Assembly: GCA_008477525.1 (NCBI GenBank)
Contig: SPDT01000006.1
Location: 709,501 to 773,500 of the forward strand
Direction: 5' to 3'
Source: Hypomyces perniciosus
Lineage: Eukaryota; Ascomycota; Sordariomycetes; Hypocreales; Hypocreaceae
Length of the DNA: 64,000 nt
Part shown: positions 22,681-35,006 of the stretch, in pieces
How positions within the stretch are numbered: the first letter of the stretch is position 1
Layout of the letters: each line of letters begins with the position of its first letter
The notes under the pieces: generated by a model
The model's database searches: none
The model's input: the letters and a program-made list of their open reading frames with translations, nothing else
Told to the model about the DNA's origin: nothing
Made by a program: the position numbers and the translations under genes

Positions 22681-23782
22681 ATCAATATGTACGGATGCCA
22701 GAGACCTGCAAGCCCAACACTATACCACTCTGATATCGCGCCGTTCGGTTCTCGTCAATCTACCAATAGGCCACCACGGATTTGTCTGCGGTTTATTACG
22801 TACATGTGGTCTGCACCGGTAGGGACCCACCCCACACACATACTAATAAGCTTGCAAACTCAGTTTGCATGTCAATGGTTAGTGAAGATGTAGCCTGGAA
22901 GCAGACTGCCGAGGTTCCTTGATATGCAGCAACGCCCAGCAAGCCGCCGTCCGTTGGGCTGCTGGATGGGGATATAATACTGCCACATTTATCGGGTGCT
23001 CGCAAATACCGAGCGAATCCGAAGAAGAGAGGCATCATGCAGAGTGACGACTGCTTCTATGTAGTACTACGAACTCGATGTTCAGTCCAGCCACAGCCAG
23101 TGCTGTTCTATGTATGTATGCACATCTCCAGATTCCGGGGATCACATGATCTACTATAAGCTTATTCATTGGTGATATCACTTTAGTGTAAAAATAGGAC
23201 AGCATGATAAGGACTCACCAGACATCTCCTCGCCTGCATAAGCACTGCGATATTATCGACGATCCAAGACAGTCACTTCAAGGACCGATTTGTGACGAAC
23301 GACTCGGAATGAGGGATATTGTTTTGTGATAGGTGACCAATAGGTTTCCGACTTTATACATCCACACATCACAATACCAAAGCCTCACGCCTTGCCGTTG
23401 ACGCCAGAGGAAATAAGAAAAAAAAGCAGACAGTGGAATACAAAAACTCACTGTGAAGAAATGGATGCAATAACTTCAGTGTCTCGTCGTGATTTCGTTG
23501 CTGCCAGACTCCTTCATCCTCATTCAGTCCCAACCCATTTGTTGCCTGAGGCCGCAATTTCAATGCCAGATCGCCTAATTCGGCCTGGTGGCCTTTTCGC
23601 ATCACGATCCCTGGACGTGAGGCTCTTGCTGCCAAGCTTCACTGAAAGAGCACAACTCGCGATAACGAGCATCAGAAACGGCAGAGGCTACCAGCGCCAA
23701 GTGGGGAAACGCCATTATTCTTCCTACAACGAACAAATGACCCCTTAGCAAGACCGCGACTTATATCTCTATCCCGATCGCC

Positions 23783-24930
23783 ATGCCTCCCCGAATAAAC
23801 ATCCCGCCAGTCACTCGAGCCTTGCTCGGCACTCTTCTCTTCCAGTCCATCTTGAGCGCTGCGATACGATACCGTCAATGGTCGGAGAATGCAGATATCA
23901 TCATCCCATACTTGACGCTGGTTCCTCAGCTTTCCATCATATATCCCTGGACATTCCTCACCTCTTCCCTGGTTGAGGGTAACATCTTCACGTTTGGGTT
24001 GGGTGCTGTGACCTTGTACCATGGCGGAAGATATCTGGAGAGAGCTTGGTCGTCAGCAGACCTAGCCAAGTTTTTGGTCATTGTCTCTTTGATTCCAAAC
24101 CTCCTGACCTTTGTCGTCATGGTTCTTCTGTTCTCATTAACACGGAACCAGAATTGGACGTACGTGCTGTGTTCGCCTTGTCGCTCCCCTGACTCCCTGC
24201 TAACTTTGGATGCTGTGGCAGTCTTACCGTCATTGGGGGAACCATCCCGTTCCAGATCTCGTTCCTTGTCGCATTCAGCCAACTCGTGCCTGCGCATACC
24301 GTGACACTATTCCGAGGGATTGTGTCGTTGCGAGTACCAAGATTTCCGCTCCTCTATATCGGCGTCGTCTCCCTCCTCTCTCTTACGCCATTGCTTTCAC
24401 GGGCAGCCTTTTGGCTCGCCGTCTTCGGATTCCTCACGAGCTGGACATATCTGCGATTCTACAAGATGGTCTTTCCTGATCTCGACATGGCACAACCTAC
24501 GTCACTGCGCGGAGACGCAAGTGAAACGTTCGCCTTTGCCGAATTCTTCCCAGGGCCGGTTAAGCCTTTCGTGGCTGCCTTTGCGGACCAAGTTTATAAC
24601 ATACTCGTCGCGATCCGCCTATGCAAGCCAGTATCGCCTGGCGACGTGAATATGAATCGCAGCGATAACTTTCTACATAGGGGTGCTCCCGGCAGTGCCC
24701 GCGCGGAGGCAGAGAGGAGAAGAGCCATTGCGTTGAGGGCACTGGATCAGAGACTACACGCAGCAACGGCGAAGCAGACTTCACAGCCTCCTCCCGCTCA
24801 GCCCACTGGCCCGACGGTACAGACGCAGCCCCAGGCGAGCGCGCAAGCCGCTATGAGGTCGGAGCCGGGACCGATGCTTGGCGAGACCAAGTTTGACCCG
24901 GATCAAGAGGAGGACGCGCAACGGAGTTAG
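23783..24930 (+). CDS. TMEM115/rhomboid-like multispanning membrane protein (DUF1751)
   Basis: Golgi or ER membrane protein of the eukaryotic TMEM115 family, rhomboid-fold proteins without protease residues; animal TMEM115 acts in Golgi retrograde traffic. Exons 23783-24159 and 24222-24930 give 361 residues. The start MPPRINIPPVTRALLGTLLF leads into the first membrane helix. Further hydrophobic segments include FLVIVSLIPNLLTFVVMVLL and, after the junction at NWT/LTV, VIGGTIPFQISFLVAFSQLV, then LLYIGVVSLLSLTPLL. The cytosolic tail of about 110 residues is Pro/Gln/Ala-rich and ends with an acidic segment. The family-typical YPWTFLTSSLVEGN and YHGGRYLERAWSS motifs are present, and length fits. 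No catalytic Ser-His pair of active rhomboids is seen. Confidence 0.9.
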
Positions 24931-25252
24931 GGGGGGGAACTGGTGTAGGTAAATATTATATATCAAAATGATTTGGTTTTGGTACTTGGGTCAGGGTTCC
25001 TTCGGAGATTATAAAATCGGCTGAAGTGTTTGTGTGTGACTGTGTCATCATAGCGTTGTCTAGCAGGGAAGATATCGAGCCATGTGCGTCGGGTTATAGC
25101 ATTTACCCGATTATTCATAATTCAAATGAGCTGTACACTATTACGGAATACAGGTAAAGTTTATGACTTATAATCCGACTTGGATACCTCGCGATCGGAA
25201 CAACTGCCTGTTTGTTTATAGGGTAGTTAACAGTGCATATTACCTAGTATTA

Positions 25253-25270
25253 GTACTTCGTACGGAGTAC
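25253..25270. repeat. GTAC-TTC-GTAC-GGA-GTAC
   Basis: Three GTAC units at 7-bp spacing with opposite-sense spacers TTC and GGA. It lies downstream of the TMEM115-like gene. Confidence 0.75.
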
Positions 25271-26207
25271 TAATATCTTACTACTAGCAATTGTCGTCCG
25301 GGACTTGCCGGCACGACCTGTTGGGTTTGATAAGAGTTTTACTGCTTCAAGGTTGATTCTAGTTGTGCCGGGTCACGGGTCGGGGTAATCTGCAGATGCT
25401 CGCAACAAATGTAATACCGATGCGGTCCTATTGACAAGGGACCTACATCTGGGGCTTGCATAGAAGGTTGTTTCGCCATCACATTTGAGAGGGTAACATC
25501 GCGCAACAGCCAACCAATGGCTTTCGCCAGCGACATGGCTGCTGTGGAAAACGCGACGTTCTGAAACCTGCTCCCGTCAGTGCGAATGTGGCTGTCGGTG
25601 GCTTTCAGTGGCTGGCGGCTGGTGGCTCACTGTTTAGGCTCTTTTAGCGCTGATGATGAGGCTCCATGGCTTGTGTGTGCTCGCGTTCCAGGGGAAACAA
25701 TACACACCAAACAAACCTCTCATTGCAGTTGTGCGACACGATAGTTGTGCTTCTGTTCTTTGCGTGCGAAGTGCTACTAGGCAGGCTTCCACGGAACGGC
25801 TCATGAGAGATGGAAGAAGCACATGCATCACGCATCGGCGGTCGGCTCTGCGCCCACCATATATCCTTTGTTTCCAACGCCCAACCCTTCTTTTTCTGGT
25901 GCCATGGGGGTGGAGCTGGCGGCAGAGCCCTTCACAGGGATCATTTGGCCGCTGGTGCTTGGTACGTATCTTATCTTGGATCGGGCTGGCGCACGTTGGC
26001 AAGCACGATTGGCTCTCCCAAACCACTAGTCCTGGGTATGATTACCGACGCGATGCGATCGGTGGATGATGGCCGAACTCGACGGAGTGGACAAAAACAC
26101 AACTGTTCAGTACAGAGGTGGCTGGCGGTCAGAAGTGTTCTAGAGGTTCGTGGCGAGTGCGGCGCCCTCTTCAGGGCAAACAGCGACGATAGCGGATGAT
26201 AGGGTGA

Positions 26208-26224
26208 TACGAAGTACGGAGTAC
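26208..26224. repeat. TAC-GAA-GTAC-GGA-GTAC
   Basis: GTAC units at 7-bp spacing with GAA and GGA spacers, nearly the same composition as the array at 25253 but with both spacers in one sense. Confidence 0.75.
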
Positions 26225-26983
26225 AATGGCAGCAGATCACCTTTCCCACGAGACCGGCAGGTCACTCATCGACGCCTGTGTGCCGTACGCTGTTCCCTTG
26301 TCTGCTGTAGAACTGTGCTGTGTTGGATCGTGCAACATCGTGGGACGGGTATAAACAAACGACGGGCGTTGTTCCCCAAGGAAGCACAGCGTAGGTATTT
26401 CCCAGCCGGGGTGAAAGCACAGCATACATATTAGTTGCGTGCTGCTCTTCTGCGCAATGAATGCATGTAGTATGTAGGATGTATGTACAACAAAGCAGCC
26501 AAGCCAAGCACGCGGGAATCTGGCGACTCACCTCTGAGGAGTGAGACAGGGAGGGATGGAAGATTGACGGCGACCAGCCAAAACTGGCAAAGCACGGCTC
26601 AACTCTGCAGCCTGGGGCGGGGGGGCCAAGGGGTGCTGTGCGTACGATGTCGTAGGCGCAAAGGTACATACACGTAAAGGTCATAAATAGTACGTACTAC
26701 TATTACTACCTCAGGGTACCTTTACGAGAGATTGATTCAGTAAAACCGAGCAGCGACAGCCACTCACTCCACCGCTGTTGGGTTGCTGAGTCGAGCCGCA
26801 GCGTGGGAGATGGTGGTGAGCACCTCACACTCTGCCCTGGGGGTGTCCACCATCCGTGGCGTCCGTCTCTGGACAAGGGACCAAAAGCTAAGAAAGCCCC
26901 CAGTCCAGATGGCCAGATCCGTCGGCGGCTGGCTTGTGGCACGTCAGTGTGCTCAGCGCGGCCTAGAGAGGCTTGGCGGCTCA

Positions 26984-27011
26984 ACCATGACCCACAGGTG
27001 TGGGTCATGGT
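26984..27011. repeat. Perfect 28-bp palindrome (13-bp arms)
   Basis: ACCATGACCCACA is followed by GG and then its exact reverse complement TGTGGGTCATGGT. The arms are perfect over 13 bp with a 2-bp centre, so it could be a hairpin or a dimer binding site. Nothing nearby assigns a function. Confidence 0.9.
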
Positions 27012-27837
27012 CTTTTTGGAAGGGGTGTGAGGTGGAGAAGGTGGAGGAGGCGTGTGAGACAGACTGAGTTCGGGGGTGGCAACGGTGTTGGAGGTACGTA
27101 CCGGACAGGCCAGACCGTATCTTGCGGACCGAGCGAAACACGCATGCACATTCGCCGTCTCTTGAGAAGCAATCCGTCATCGACTAATGCACCCATGCAT
27201 GGACTGCTCATGCCCTGCTTGTTGTTGGCTGTCCTTTGCCTACCTGCGAGCGATGCACCCCAATGCGCCAACCCCCTTCCCTGTCTTTCCCCACCCGTCA
27301 GGGCCCAACTTAGGATTCCTGGTGGTCAGTGAGTGGTCTTTGCTGCGCTTCTGCACCCCTGTGGAAGGGGGGGAAATGCAAAAACAACCTGCTTGCGCCA
27401 TTGTGCTCCGCTGCTGGAAATGGAAGTCGAGAACCGGAAAAAAAAAGGGTGGTGTAATATGTGCATGCATGCCTGGGGCAGCAAAGACCAACCGGACCTG
27501 GAGCATATAGAACGCCGTGTGGATTATGTAATGTACTAATGGCTGGCCCCTGGCTGCAGAAAAAAGCCGAATGCAAGATACGGCTTTGCTGATGGTGGCT
27601 GGAGGATTTGAGTGGCTACCTTACCTGGCACTTTGGCCCTGCGTTGCAAGTACGAGTAACGTGATCGCCCGTTGCTTTTCGTCACCCCCCTGGGCCTGAG
27701 CATCCATTCCCAGACCTAGCCCGGTAATCGCCCCATTGACTTGCGCCCTTATGGCCCATGCCTCTTTATTATTTATGAGATGGGCCCCAACTCCATTCCT
27801 TCGCTATCATCGACATCACGGGCTGACAAACTTTTCC

Positions 27838-27873
27838 TCCCCTTCTCCTCCCCTTCTCCTCCCCTTCTCCTCC
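27838..27873. repeat. Short CCTTCTCCTCC tandem repeat
   Basis: About three copies of an 11-bp pyrimidine unit in a gene-poor stretch. It is probably a simple-sequence expansion. Confidence 0.7.
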
Positions 27874-30096
27874 GTCGTTGCCGTGCTCGTGCAGACGGAG
27901 CTCCCATGCTTGCGTGCAAGAGCATATGCCAAGGAAAAGATGCGGAGTGCTGCCGTTATCTACGCGCTATCCTCCCTCTCTTATCATCGATACCAGCATG
28001 ACTACTTCGTACTACTACTCGTGCTTCGTACATAGAAACGATGATATTCTCGTGCAGGGGCAGAGTATGCTGACCTCTTAGCTTCTCACCGTTATCCACG
28101 ATTAATTATTAATGACTCGGATACCGCCGTCGATATACGTTTGCGTCTTTGTACTCGTACTACTCCGTGCCTCTTCCTCCAGCGTCCCGTATTAATTTTA
28201 CGCGGTAAAAACCGGGGCAGTTTGCTGACAGTGCATGGCCACGAGCCACCGACAAATTTCCCCGTCCGCGCCGGGGCTGAAACCCACCATCATCGACAAC
28301 TGGGATAGGAGCATGCCAAAAATAAGGGAGCTCGTGCCCCGATGGTTGCCCAGGCTATGCATGTTTTACTGCTATCAATCCTGCGATTCCAACCCTGACA
28401 CCGAAAGAGAGGGCCCGTATCGCCTCCGACTTGCTGCCGCCATTTGCGACCAGAAGCGAAAATACGATACGACTCGTACTCTGGAAGAAGCGAAAGAACT
28501 TGCATTCTCATCGTGGTCTGACCTCAGTGTGAATGAACCAAGGTAAACAAAACAAAGCATTGTGAGCAAAGACTGGTAGCGGGATCACGGGACTATTATA
28601 CCACTTCTCAACGAGGGACGCCGCCTCCCAGTGTAATCACGGACTATCGGTTCTCATGATTTATCGATCAGTTGAATGAGAAGTATGGGGTCTTTCGTCA
28701 GATCGATGGTGTGGTGTCACACTCAACACTGACTGACACTTTATTACTACATTCATACTATCTACTACCTAGGTACCTCTACGAGTAGTCTTATGTGTAC
28801 GTAAGGTAGCTATTGGCCAATAAGAGCTTCTGGCGGCAAGCCGTCGTCTCAACTTGTACGGCGTATCATAATAGCCTTACGGAAATCGCCTTTCCTTACT
28901 CCGTAGGATTCCTTGTTTCGCAAGAAGTGTGGTTTGGGCGGGAAGCGCAATGTCTGCATTTGAACGAGGGCGCTACAGAGCATTTCCTCTTAGTATCTAC
29001 GAAGTACTCCGTAAATTCCGGTTAATCCTTCGCCAGTGCGATTTGAGGTATGTGTTGGAGAAGCTAAAAACTCTGATGGTGAATAGTGCACGGCAACAAG
29101 CGGCTGGTGTTGAAAAAAAGCCGTAACCGTATCGGTACTATACTGCTACTAGATCAGACTCTCAACTCTCATCGAACCGGAAAATTAGCTCATCTCCGTT
29201 CTCGTAATTATCGTCTACTACTACTTACTCGTAGGTACTATTACAAACTACAAGTGCTCCGTATGTGGTGGTGATTTCAGCGGTGGCGTCGGGGGATAAT
29301 TAGTGGTGCACATGAGCCCCATGGGAAATGCGTCAGACTCCGGTTTGCTGCCCCAGCTTTTTTTCATTTCGCCGCGACCCGTCACTCTCTGGTGCTTGTT
29401 GTTCCATCGTCATCAGTCAGTGTGTGTGGGCTTGACAAATTGTGGCCCGGCCTCGGGCACTACGTGGTAATAGGTACGTACCCCCAACCCAAACACTGAC
29501 CCACCGCCCCACTGCTACTCGGCAGGGCAGACCCAGCCAAGCCAGACCCAAGACGTAAATAAAGACCTGCAACTGCATGGGTGGCCCCGCTCGCTTCGCT
29601 GCCGCACGCCACCGTGAGCCTAGTGTGTCCGTTCCCTCCCATTTCTCATGGGTAAGGGGAGTTTTCGGCTCAGCAGCGCAAGTCCTTCCTCCACCAGACA
29701 GCCTTTCCTCTTCCCCAATTACCTGTTTCCTCTTCCTCCCCTCCACTGCGTTCAACACAACACCAGCTCTGACGGCTCCCACAGATCTCGACTGTTTCCG
29801 CGATCTCGGCCGCCCTCACTAATAGATCTTAGCCTCACCGGCGACTCCTGTGCCCCTTTCCTTCCGACTCGGGTTTTTTTCTGGGGGCAGCCTTGCTCTC
29901 GATTCATGCGCTGCGCGGTGTCGCTGGGCGGACCCTGAGGCATTGGACATCACCGTCATTGCCTCTACCCTACTCGACACGCTCATCGCCATCTCCAAGC
30001 ATCTCATATCTTCGCGTCGACACCTCTACATCCGGGCCTCGACCGTATACTACACCGCCAACCGCCTCGCGATAGCTTTCTGGCGGCCCCGTCGCG

Positions 30097-33057
30097 ATGG
30101 CGAACCATCACCCGTCGCCAACCATGATGCAGATGCAGCACCAGGCTCCTCCCGTGGCGCCACCTCAAAATGTCCAACAAGGCCATTTCAACCCCTCGCA
30201 CCAGATTGCTGCCATGAACGAGGCTGTCTGGCTGCAGATTGGTATGTAGTCTTTCGTGGCCTTGGCATTATCGGACTCTTCATTGACCAAGGCACAGGGA
30301 GCTTCTCTGAACTCCTGCGCGTACCTGACGAGGCAATGCACGCCTATGAGAGAGCACTTCAAGCAAACCCCAACTCGACGGCGGCAATGAACGCCATTGG
30401 GATGCTCCTCAAGGGCCGAGAAGCATTTGACAAGGCACTCGAGTTTTTCCGTGCCATCGTGCAACTCGACCAGAATAATGGCGAAGCCTGGGGAAATCTC
30501 GGTATGTTTTTACTTGCCCAAATTCGTAGTGTTTTAGCACATGCTTATTGGTACTGTAGGCCACTGTTATTTGATGACGGAGAACCTGCAAAAAGCCTAT
30601 GACGCCTACCAGCAGGCTCTAGTTAACCTTAGAGATCCCAAGGTAAGCCCCACCATGGCCATTGCCAGTGAGTAGTCGTCTAACCGTGTGTAGGATCCAA
30701 TGCTCTGGTATGGAATTGGCATTCTGTACGATCGGTATGGAAGCTATGACTACGCCGAGGAAGCATTCTCCCAAGTTATGCAGATCCAGCCCGATTTCGA
30801 AAAAGCCAACGAGATCTACTTTCGGCTGGGTATAATTTACAAACAACAATCCAAGTTTAACCAGAGTCTCGAGGTTGGTTTCATAACCACACTCTCTGTT
30901 ATGGCTATTGACTGACGCGTTATCAGTGCTTCAAATATATCGTTGCTTCTCCCCCAGGTCCCTTGACGCAGGAGGATATCTGGTTCCAGATCGGACATGT
31001 TCACGAACAACAAAAAGATGTAAGCATAATCTCGAGTGTCTATATCTCCACGCTCTCCATTGACATTCATTTGCAGTTCGACAGCGCCAAGGCTGCCTAT
31101 CAACGCGTGCTTGATCACTCTCCCAATCATGCCAAGGTTCTCCAGCAATTGGGCTGGCTGCACCATCAGCAGAGCAACTCTTACGAGTCTCAAGAACGCG
31201 CAATTCAATTTTTGGAAAAATCTGTTGCAGCGGGTAGGTTAGGCTCATGCTCATAACTGAATCTGAAGCTCACAAATCTCTAGACAACCAGGATGCACAG
31301 AGCTGGTACCTTTTGGGTCGCTGCTACATGTCCCAGCAGAAATATCCTAAAGCCTATGAGGCTTATCAGCAAGCTGTTTACCGTGATGGAAAGAACCCGA
31401 CTTTCTGGTGTTCCATTGGTGTCTTATACTATCAGATCAACCAATACCGAGATGCTCTGGACGCATATTCACGAGCAATTCGCCTGAACCCCTACATTTC
31501 GGAGGTGTGGTATGATCTCGGCACTCTGGTATGTCACCATACTCCTTAGCCATGTCTTGATGAGCCTGCTAACCCAAGGTTTAGTACGAATCTTGTAACA
31601 ACCAGATTGCTGATGCGTTGGATGCCTACCAAAGAGCTGCCGAGCTGGATCCGGGCAACCCTCATATCAAGGCTCGTCTCCAGCTTCTTCGCACCGGTGC
31701 TACCAATGGTGGTCCGCCCCCAGCTGCTCCTCAGCCCGCCGACGTGCATCCTCAGGCATACCAAGCTGCAGGTCCTGTTGGACCTCAATGGGGAGGATCT
31801 ACTCAGCAGCCACCCGCAAACGGCCCTCCCCCTGCTCCTCAGGGTGCCGGAGACAACTGGGCCGGCAGGCTCTCCAACGTCAATCCACCACCTCAGCCTC
31901 CCAATCCCTACGAAAATAGGGGCGAGCCTTTCCGTGGTGGTCCAGCACCGCCTCTTCAGCGCCAGCCTAGCCCTCAGCAAGAGCAGCAGATGCGCCAGCC
32001 GTACCCTGACCCGATCAGGCCCGGCCCATCACGCCGTGGCCCGTCACCACCGCCTCCCGCTCATCAATACGCGCAACCTCCGCCACCGCCTCCACAACCT
32101 CAGGCTCCGGCTCCGGCACCTGCGGATCGACGAGTTGTTAACCCCAACTGGGGTGGTTCCACTCCGTCGTCTGCGCCGCCTTCGAACAATGCGAACGGAG
32201 CCAACCCGCCGCCAAATGGCATGGCTCCATTCCGACCGGCTAGCAGCCCTCGTGTCGATGGCCGTCCTCCTGTGCATGATACCCGTGTGCCGTCGCCCAA
32301 GACGGCCTATCCTCAGCATCAAGCTCCGCCACCGCACTACCCCCATCACCCAGAAATGCAGCCGCAGAGTGCTCCGGAAAACGCACCACCACCGCCGCCA
32401 CCACAGGCAATGCCTGAGGCCCCTGTCCAGCGCATGGATGATCGCCCTCCCTCTGTTGGGCCAAAGCGGATGCGTGAATGGGAAGAGGAGTCGGTTGCCA
32501 AAAAACAGGCCAACGAAGAGAACCGCGCTCGCTTGGAAGACTTGAGGCATCGTAGGCCCTCAACTCCTCCTCGTGATGCCTATCGCCGTAACTCTTCTGA
32601 GATTCGCCGGGTTGAGGACCAGCGCCGTGTTGAGGAGCCTCGGAGACCCGAGGAGCCTCGTCACAAGAGTGAAAACTATCATCCTTCTGAGGCTGCTCAT
32701 CACCCGCAAAATCACTCAGTCGGACCAAACCATCTGCCTCCAATGCAGCAAGCGTCGAGCTCCATGTCAGGTGTCGTGCATGAGAAGCCTCAACCCGTTG
32801 TTACGCCCAAGGAGGAGCGTCCCCCAGTCGAGCAAGCGCCTCCTCCTCGTCCAGCTCCTCCTCCAGTTACTGAGCCTGAGCGGGCTGCTAGAAAAATGGA
32901 CGTGGATGAAGACTATGACGACAGTGGAGAAGACGAGAAAAAGACGGCTCTCACCAACGGATCAGGGCCCGCGCCGGCGTCAAGCGAGTTGAAGACGTCG
33001 ACACCTTCCGGCTCTGCCGTGAATGGTGCCCCTGGCCCTGCGCCGAAGACTGAGTAA
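30097..33057 (+). CDS. SSN6: Ssn6/Cyc8 TPR general transcriptional corepressor
   Basis: Partner of Tup1 in the corepressor recruited by many DNA-binding repressors, acting in the nucleus. Eight exons (30097-30241, 30298-30501, 30560-30642, 30694-30873, 30927-31019, 31077-31233, 31284-31528, 31585-33057) join in frame to 859 residues. A short Gln/Met/Pro-rich N terminus precedes HFNPSHQIAAMNEAVWLQIG. About ten TPR repeats follow, such as EAMHAYERALQANPNS, DPMLWYGIGILYDRYGSYDY and KAYEAYQQAVYRDGKNPTFW, ending near residue 390. The rest is a long Pro/Gln/Arg-rich disordered tail with PPPPPPQP runs, charged ARLEDLRHRRPSTPP and an acidic DVDEDYDDSGEDEKK. TPR content and order match Cyc8 rather than Cdc27 or O-GlcNAc transferase. 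The stop TAA overlaps a perfect donor-like GTAAGT, so a further 3' exon is possible but not evident. Confidence 0.95.
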
Positions 33058-33582
33058 GTGCATGGGGATCAGGGTTTATGAGCTCGGAATTTTTACGTGG
33101 CGAATTGTTCATGCTTTTTCAATGTATACCATGGTGCCCAGTCTTATCTTCTTTCTTTTGTCATGGGATGATTCGATGGATGGCAATGGGGGACGGGTCT
33201 TAGGTTTTGGCTAAGTAAAATATCTGTCGCCAAAAAGCGGTTTCCGTAGTACAGGTAGTCTCTACAATTGGTATTTCTCTGTAGTATTTGCAATAGTATC
33301 GTATCAAAATCCCCAATGTTGTGGAGCTATGGTGATCCCATCGGTGAGCTAGGTGAACTCTTCATTTTTTTCATTCTTTGCGGCTTAGCGCATCTTGACT
33401 GGTTGGCTGGTTCCAAAGGCGGTTAGGTGAGTGCGCACGGGCCACAACACAGGACCTCCTACCACAGGTCTCGCTTAAAATTTCGCCCACAAGTTATTTC
33501 TCAAAAGCCCTTTTCACCTTTTTGCTCCGCGCAGGCTTCGTCAATCTTCCATACTAACCTCATCACCACGCAGCAGCCCAAA
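33058..33582. other. Intergenic between SSN6 and RPL3
   Basis: A 525-bp tandem spacer with the SSN6 3' UTR and the RPL3 promoter. The last 150 bp are rich in C, T and A, as in ribosomal-protein promoters. No gene is seen. Confidence 0.5.
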
Positions 33583-35006
33583 ATGAGTGTATGTGATCGC
33601 GGCAGTCGAACAGCCCATTGTTTGTGATAATACTAACTTTACAATAGCACCGCAAGTACGAGGCTCCCCGTCACGGCTCCCTGGCTTACCTGCCTCGGAA
33701 GCGAGCTGCCCGCCACCGCGGAAAGGTCAAGTCGTAAGTATTGACATGCGGAAAATTTTGACAGCGCAAGCAAAGGCGAAAGAGTCGAGCGGTCGCTAAT
33801 CAATTGGGATGACAGCTTCCCCAAGGATGACGCCAAGAAGCCCGTCCACCTGACCGCCGCCATGGGCTACAAGGCCGGTATGACCACGATCGTTCGTGAC
33901 CTCGACCGACCCGGCGCGAAGGCGAACAAGAAGGAAGTTGTGGAGGCTGTTACAATCGTTGATACCCCGCCTGTACGAACAATGCAGCCCGCTTGGCTAT
34001 GTGCCTATGGCTAACATCTTTTAGATGATCGTTGTTGGTCTTGTGGGTTACATCGAGACTCCCCGTGGTCTGCGCTCCCTCACCACCGTGTGGGCTGAGC
34101 ACTTGAGCGACGAGCTCAAGCGACGATTCTACAAGAACTGGTACAAGAGCAAGAAGAAGGCTTTCACCAAGTACGCCAAGAAGCACTCTGAGAGCGGTGG
34201 TGCCTCCATCACCCGCGAGCTTGAGCGTATCAAGAAGTACTGCACGGTCGTCCGTGTCCTTGCTCACACTCAGATCCGCAAGACCCCCCTCAAGCAGAAG
34301 AAGGCCCACCTCATGGAGATTCAGATCAACGGTGGTTCCATCTCCGACAAGGTCGACTTCGGCAAGGACCTCTTCGAGAAGTCCGTCTCCATCGACTCCA
34401 TCTTCGAGCAGGATGAGATGATCGATATCATTGCCGTCACCAAGGGTCACGGCTTCAACGGTGTTACCTCCCGTTGGGGAACCAAGAAGCTTCCTCGTAA
34501 GACCCACAAGGGTCTCCGAAAGGTCGCTTGTATCGGTGCCTGGCATCCTTCCCACGTCCAGTGGACTGTTGCCCGTGCTGGTCAGATGGGTTACCACCAC
34601 CGAACCTCGGTTAACCACAAGGTCTACCGAATTGGCAAGGGTGATGCTGAGGACAGCGCTTCCACTGATATTGATATCACCAAGAAGAAGATCACTCCGT
34701 ACGTCAAAACCATTGGTCCTTTACTAATTTCCTCGTTGCTAACGCATGTACAGTCTGGGTGGCTTCGTTCGCTATGGTGAGGTCAACAACGACTTCGTCA
34801 TGGTCAAGGGTTCTATCCCTGGTACCAAGAAGCGTGTCATGACTCTCCGCAAGTCCATGTTCACTCACACCTCAAGGAAAGCTCTGGAGAAGATCAACCT
34901 CAAGTGGATCGACACCTCCTCCGAGTTCGGTCACGGTGCTTTCCAGACCCCTGCGGAGAAGAAGCAGTACCAGGGTACTCTCAAGAAGGATCTGGCTTCC
35001 GCATAA
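33583..35006 (+). CDS. RPL3: 60S ribosomal protein L3 (uL3)
   Basis: Core protein of the cytosolic large subunit, reaching the peptidyl-transferase centre. Five exons (33583-33588, 33648-33733, 33816-33972, 34025-34698, 34754-35006) encode 391 residues. The first exon is only ATG AGT; the protein then reads [20 protein letters not shown], the universal uL3 start. Conserved segments include [30 protein letters not shown] [20 protein letters not shown] and the loop [20 protein letters not shown], which holds the histidine methylated in yeast Rpl3. The early placement of several short introns is typical of fungal ribosomal-protein genes. Codon use is strongly biased toward C-ending codons, consistent with high expression. 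Confidence 0.97.

Larger units (their letters stand above)
19704..23782. other. Gene-poor 4-kb intergenic region
   Basis: Open frames on both strands are short, overlap each other and resemble no family I know. The left part (19855-20625) is rich in GGTACC and GAGGTACCTC words. The right part has many GTAC-NNN-GTAC words. There is a G9 tract near 21219. It must contain the promoters of the LisH/WD40 gene and of the TMEM115-like gene, but their extents cannot be set by eye. Confidence 0.5.
24931..30096. other. Gene-poor 5.2-kb region upstream of SSN6
   Basis: No coding region can be supported. Open frames of 100-147 codons exist on both strands near 25.6-27.5 kb but overlap heavily, lack family resemblance and have no consistent exon structure. 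The stretch contains GTAC words (25253, 26208, 28002, 28996), a perfect 28-bp palindrome at 26984-27011 and a CCTTCTCCTCC tandem near 27838. The last 500 bp or so are C/T-rich and probably form the long leader and promoter of SSN6. Confidence 0.5.

Noticed and set aside
21000..22700. Decayed transposon in the gene-poor region
   Set aside because: No transposase, reverse transcriptase fragments, terminal repeats or strong AT bias could be seen.
25634..27510. Several 100-147-codon frames on both strands
   Set aside because: They overlap each other in opposing frames, lack conserved motifs or splice structure, and contain simple repeats.
27838..27873. CRISPR-like repeat
   Set aside because: It is a short pyrimidine tandem without spacers, in a eukaryotic genome.
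29850..30241. Upstream frame reading into the SSN6 region
   Set aside because: It is out of frame with the TPR protein, whose start MANHHPSPTMMQMQ lies at 30097.
33950..34618. 222-codon minus-strand frame opposite RPL3
   Set aside because: It is an artefact of the strongly biased codon use of RPL3 on the plus strand; it has no family features.
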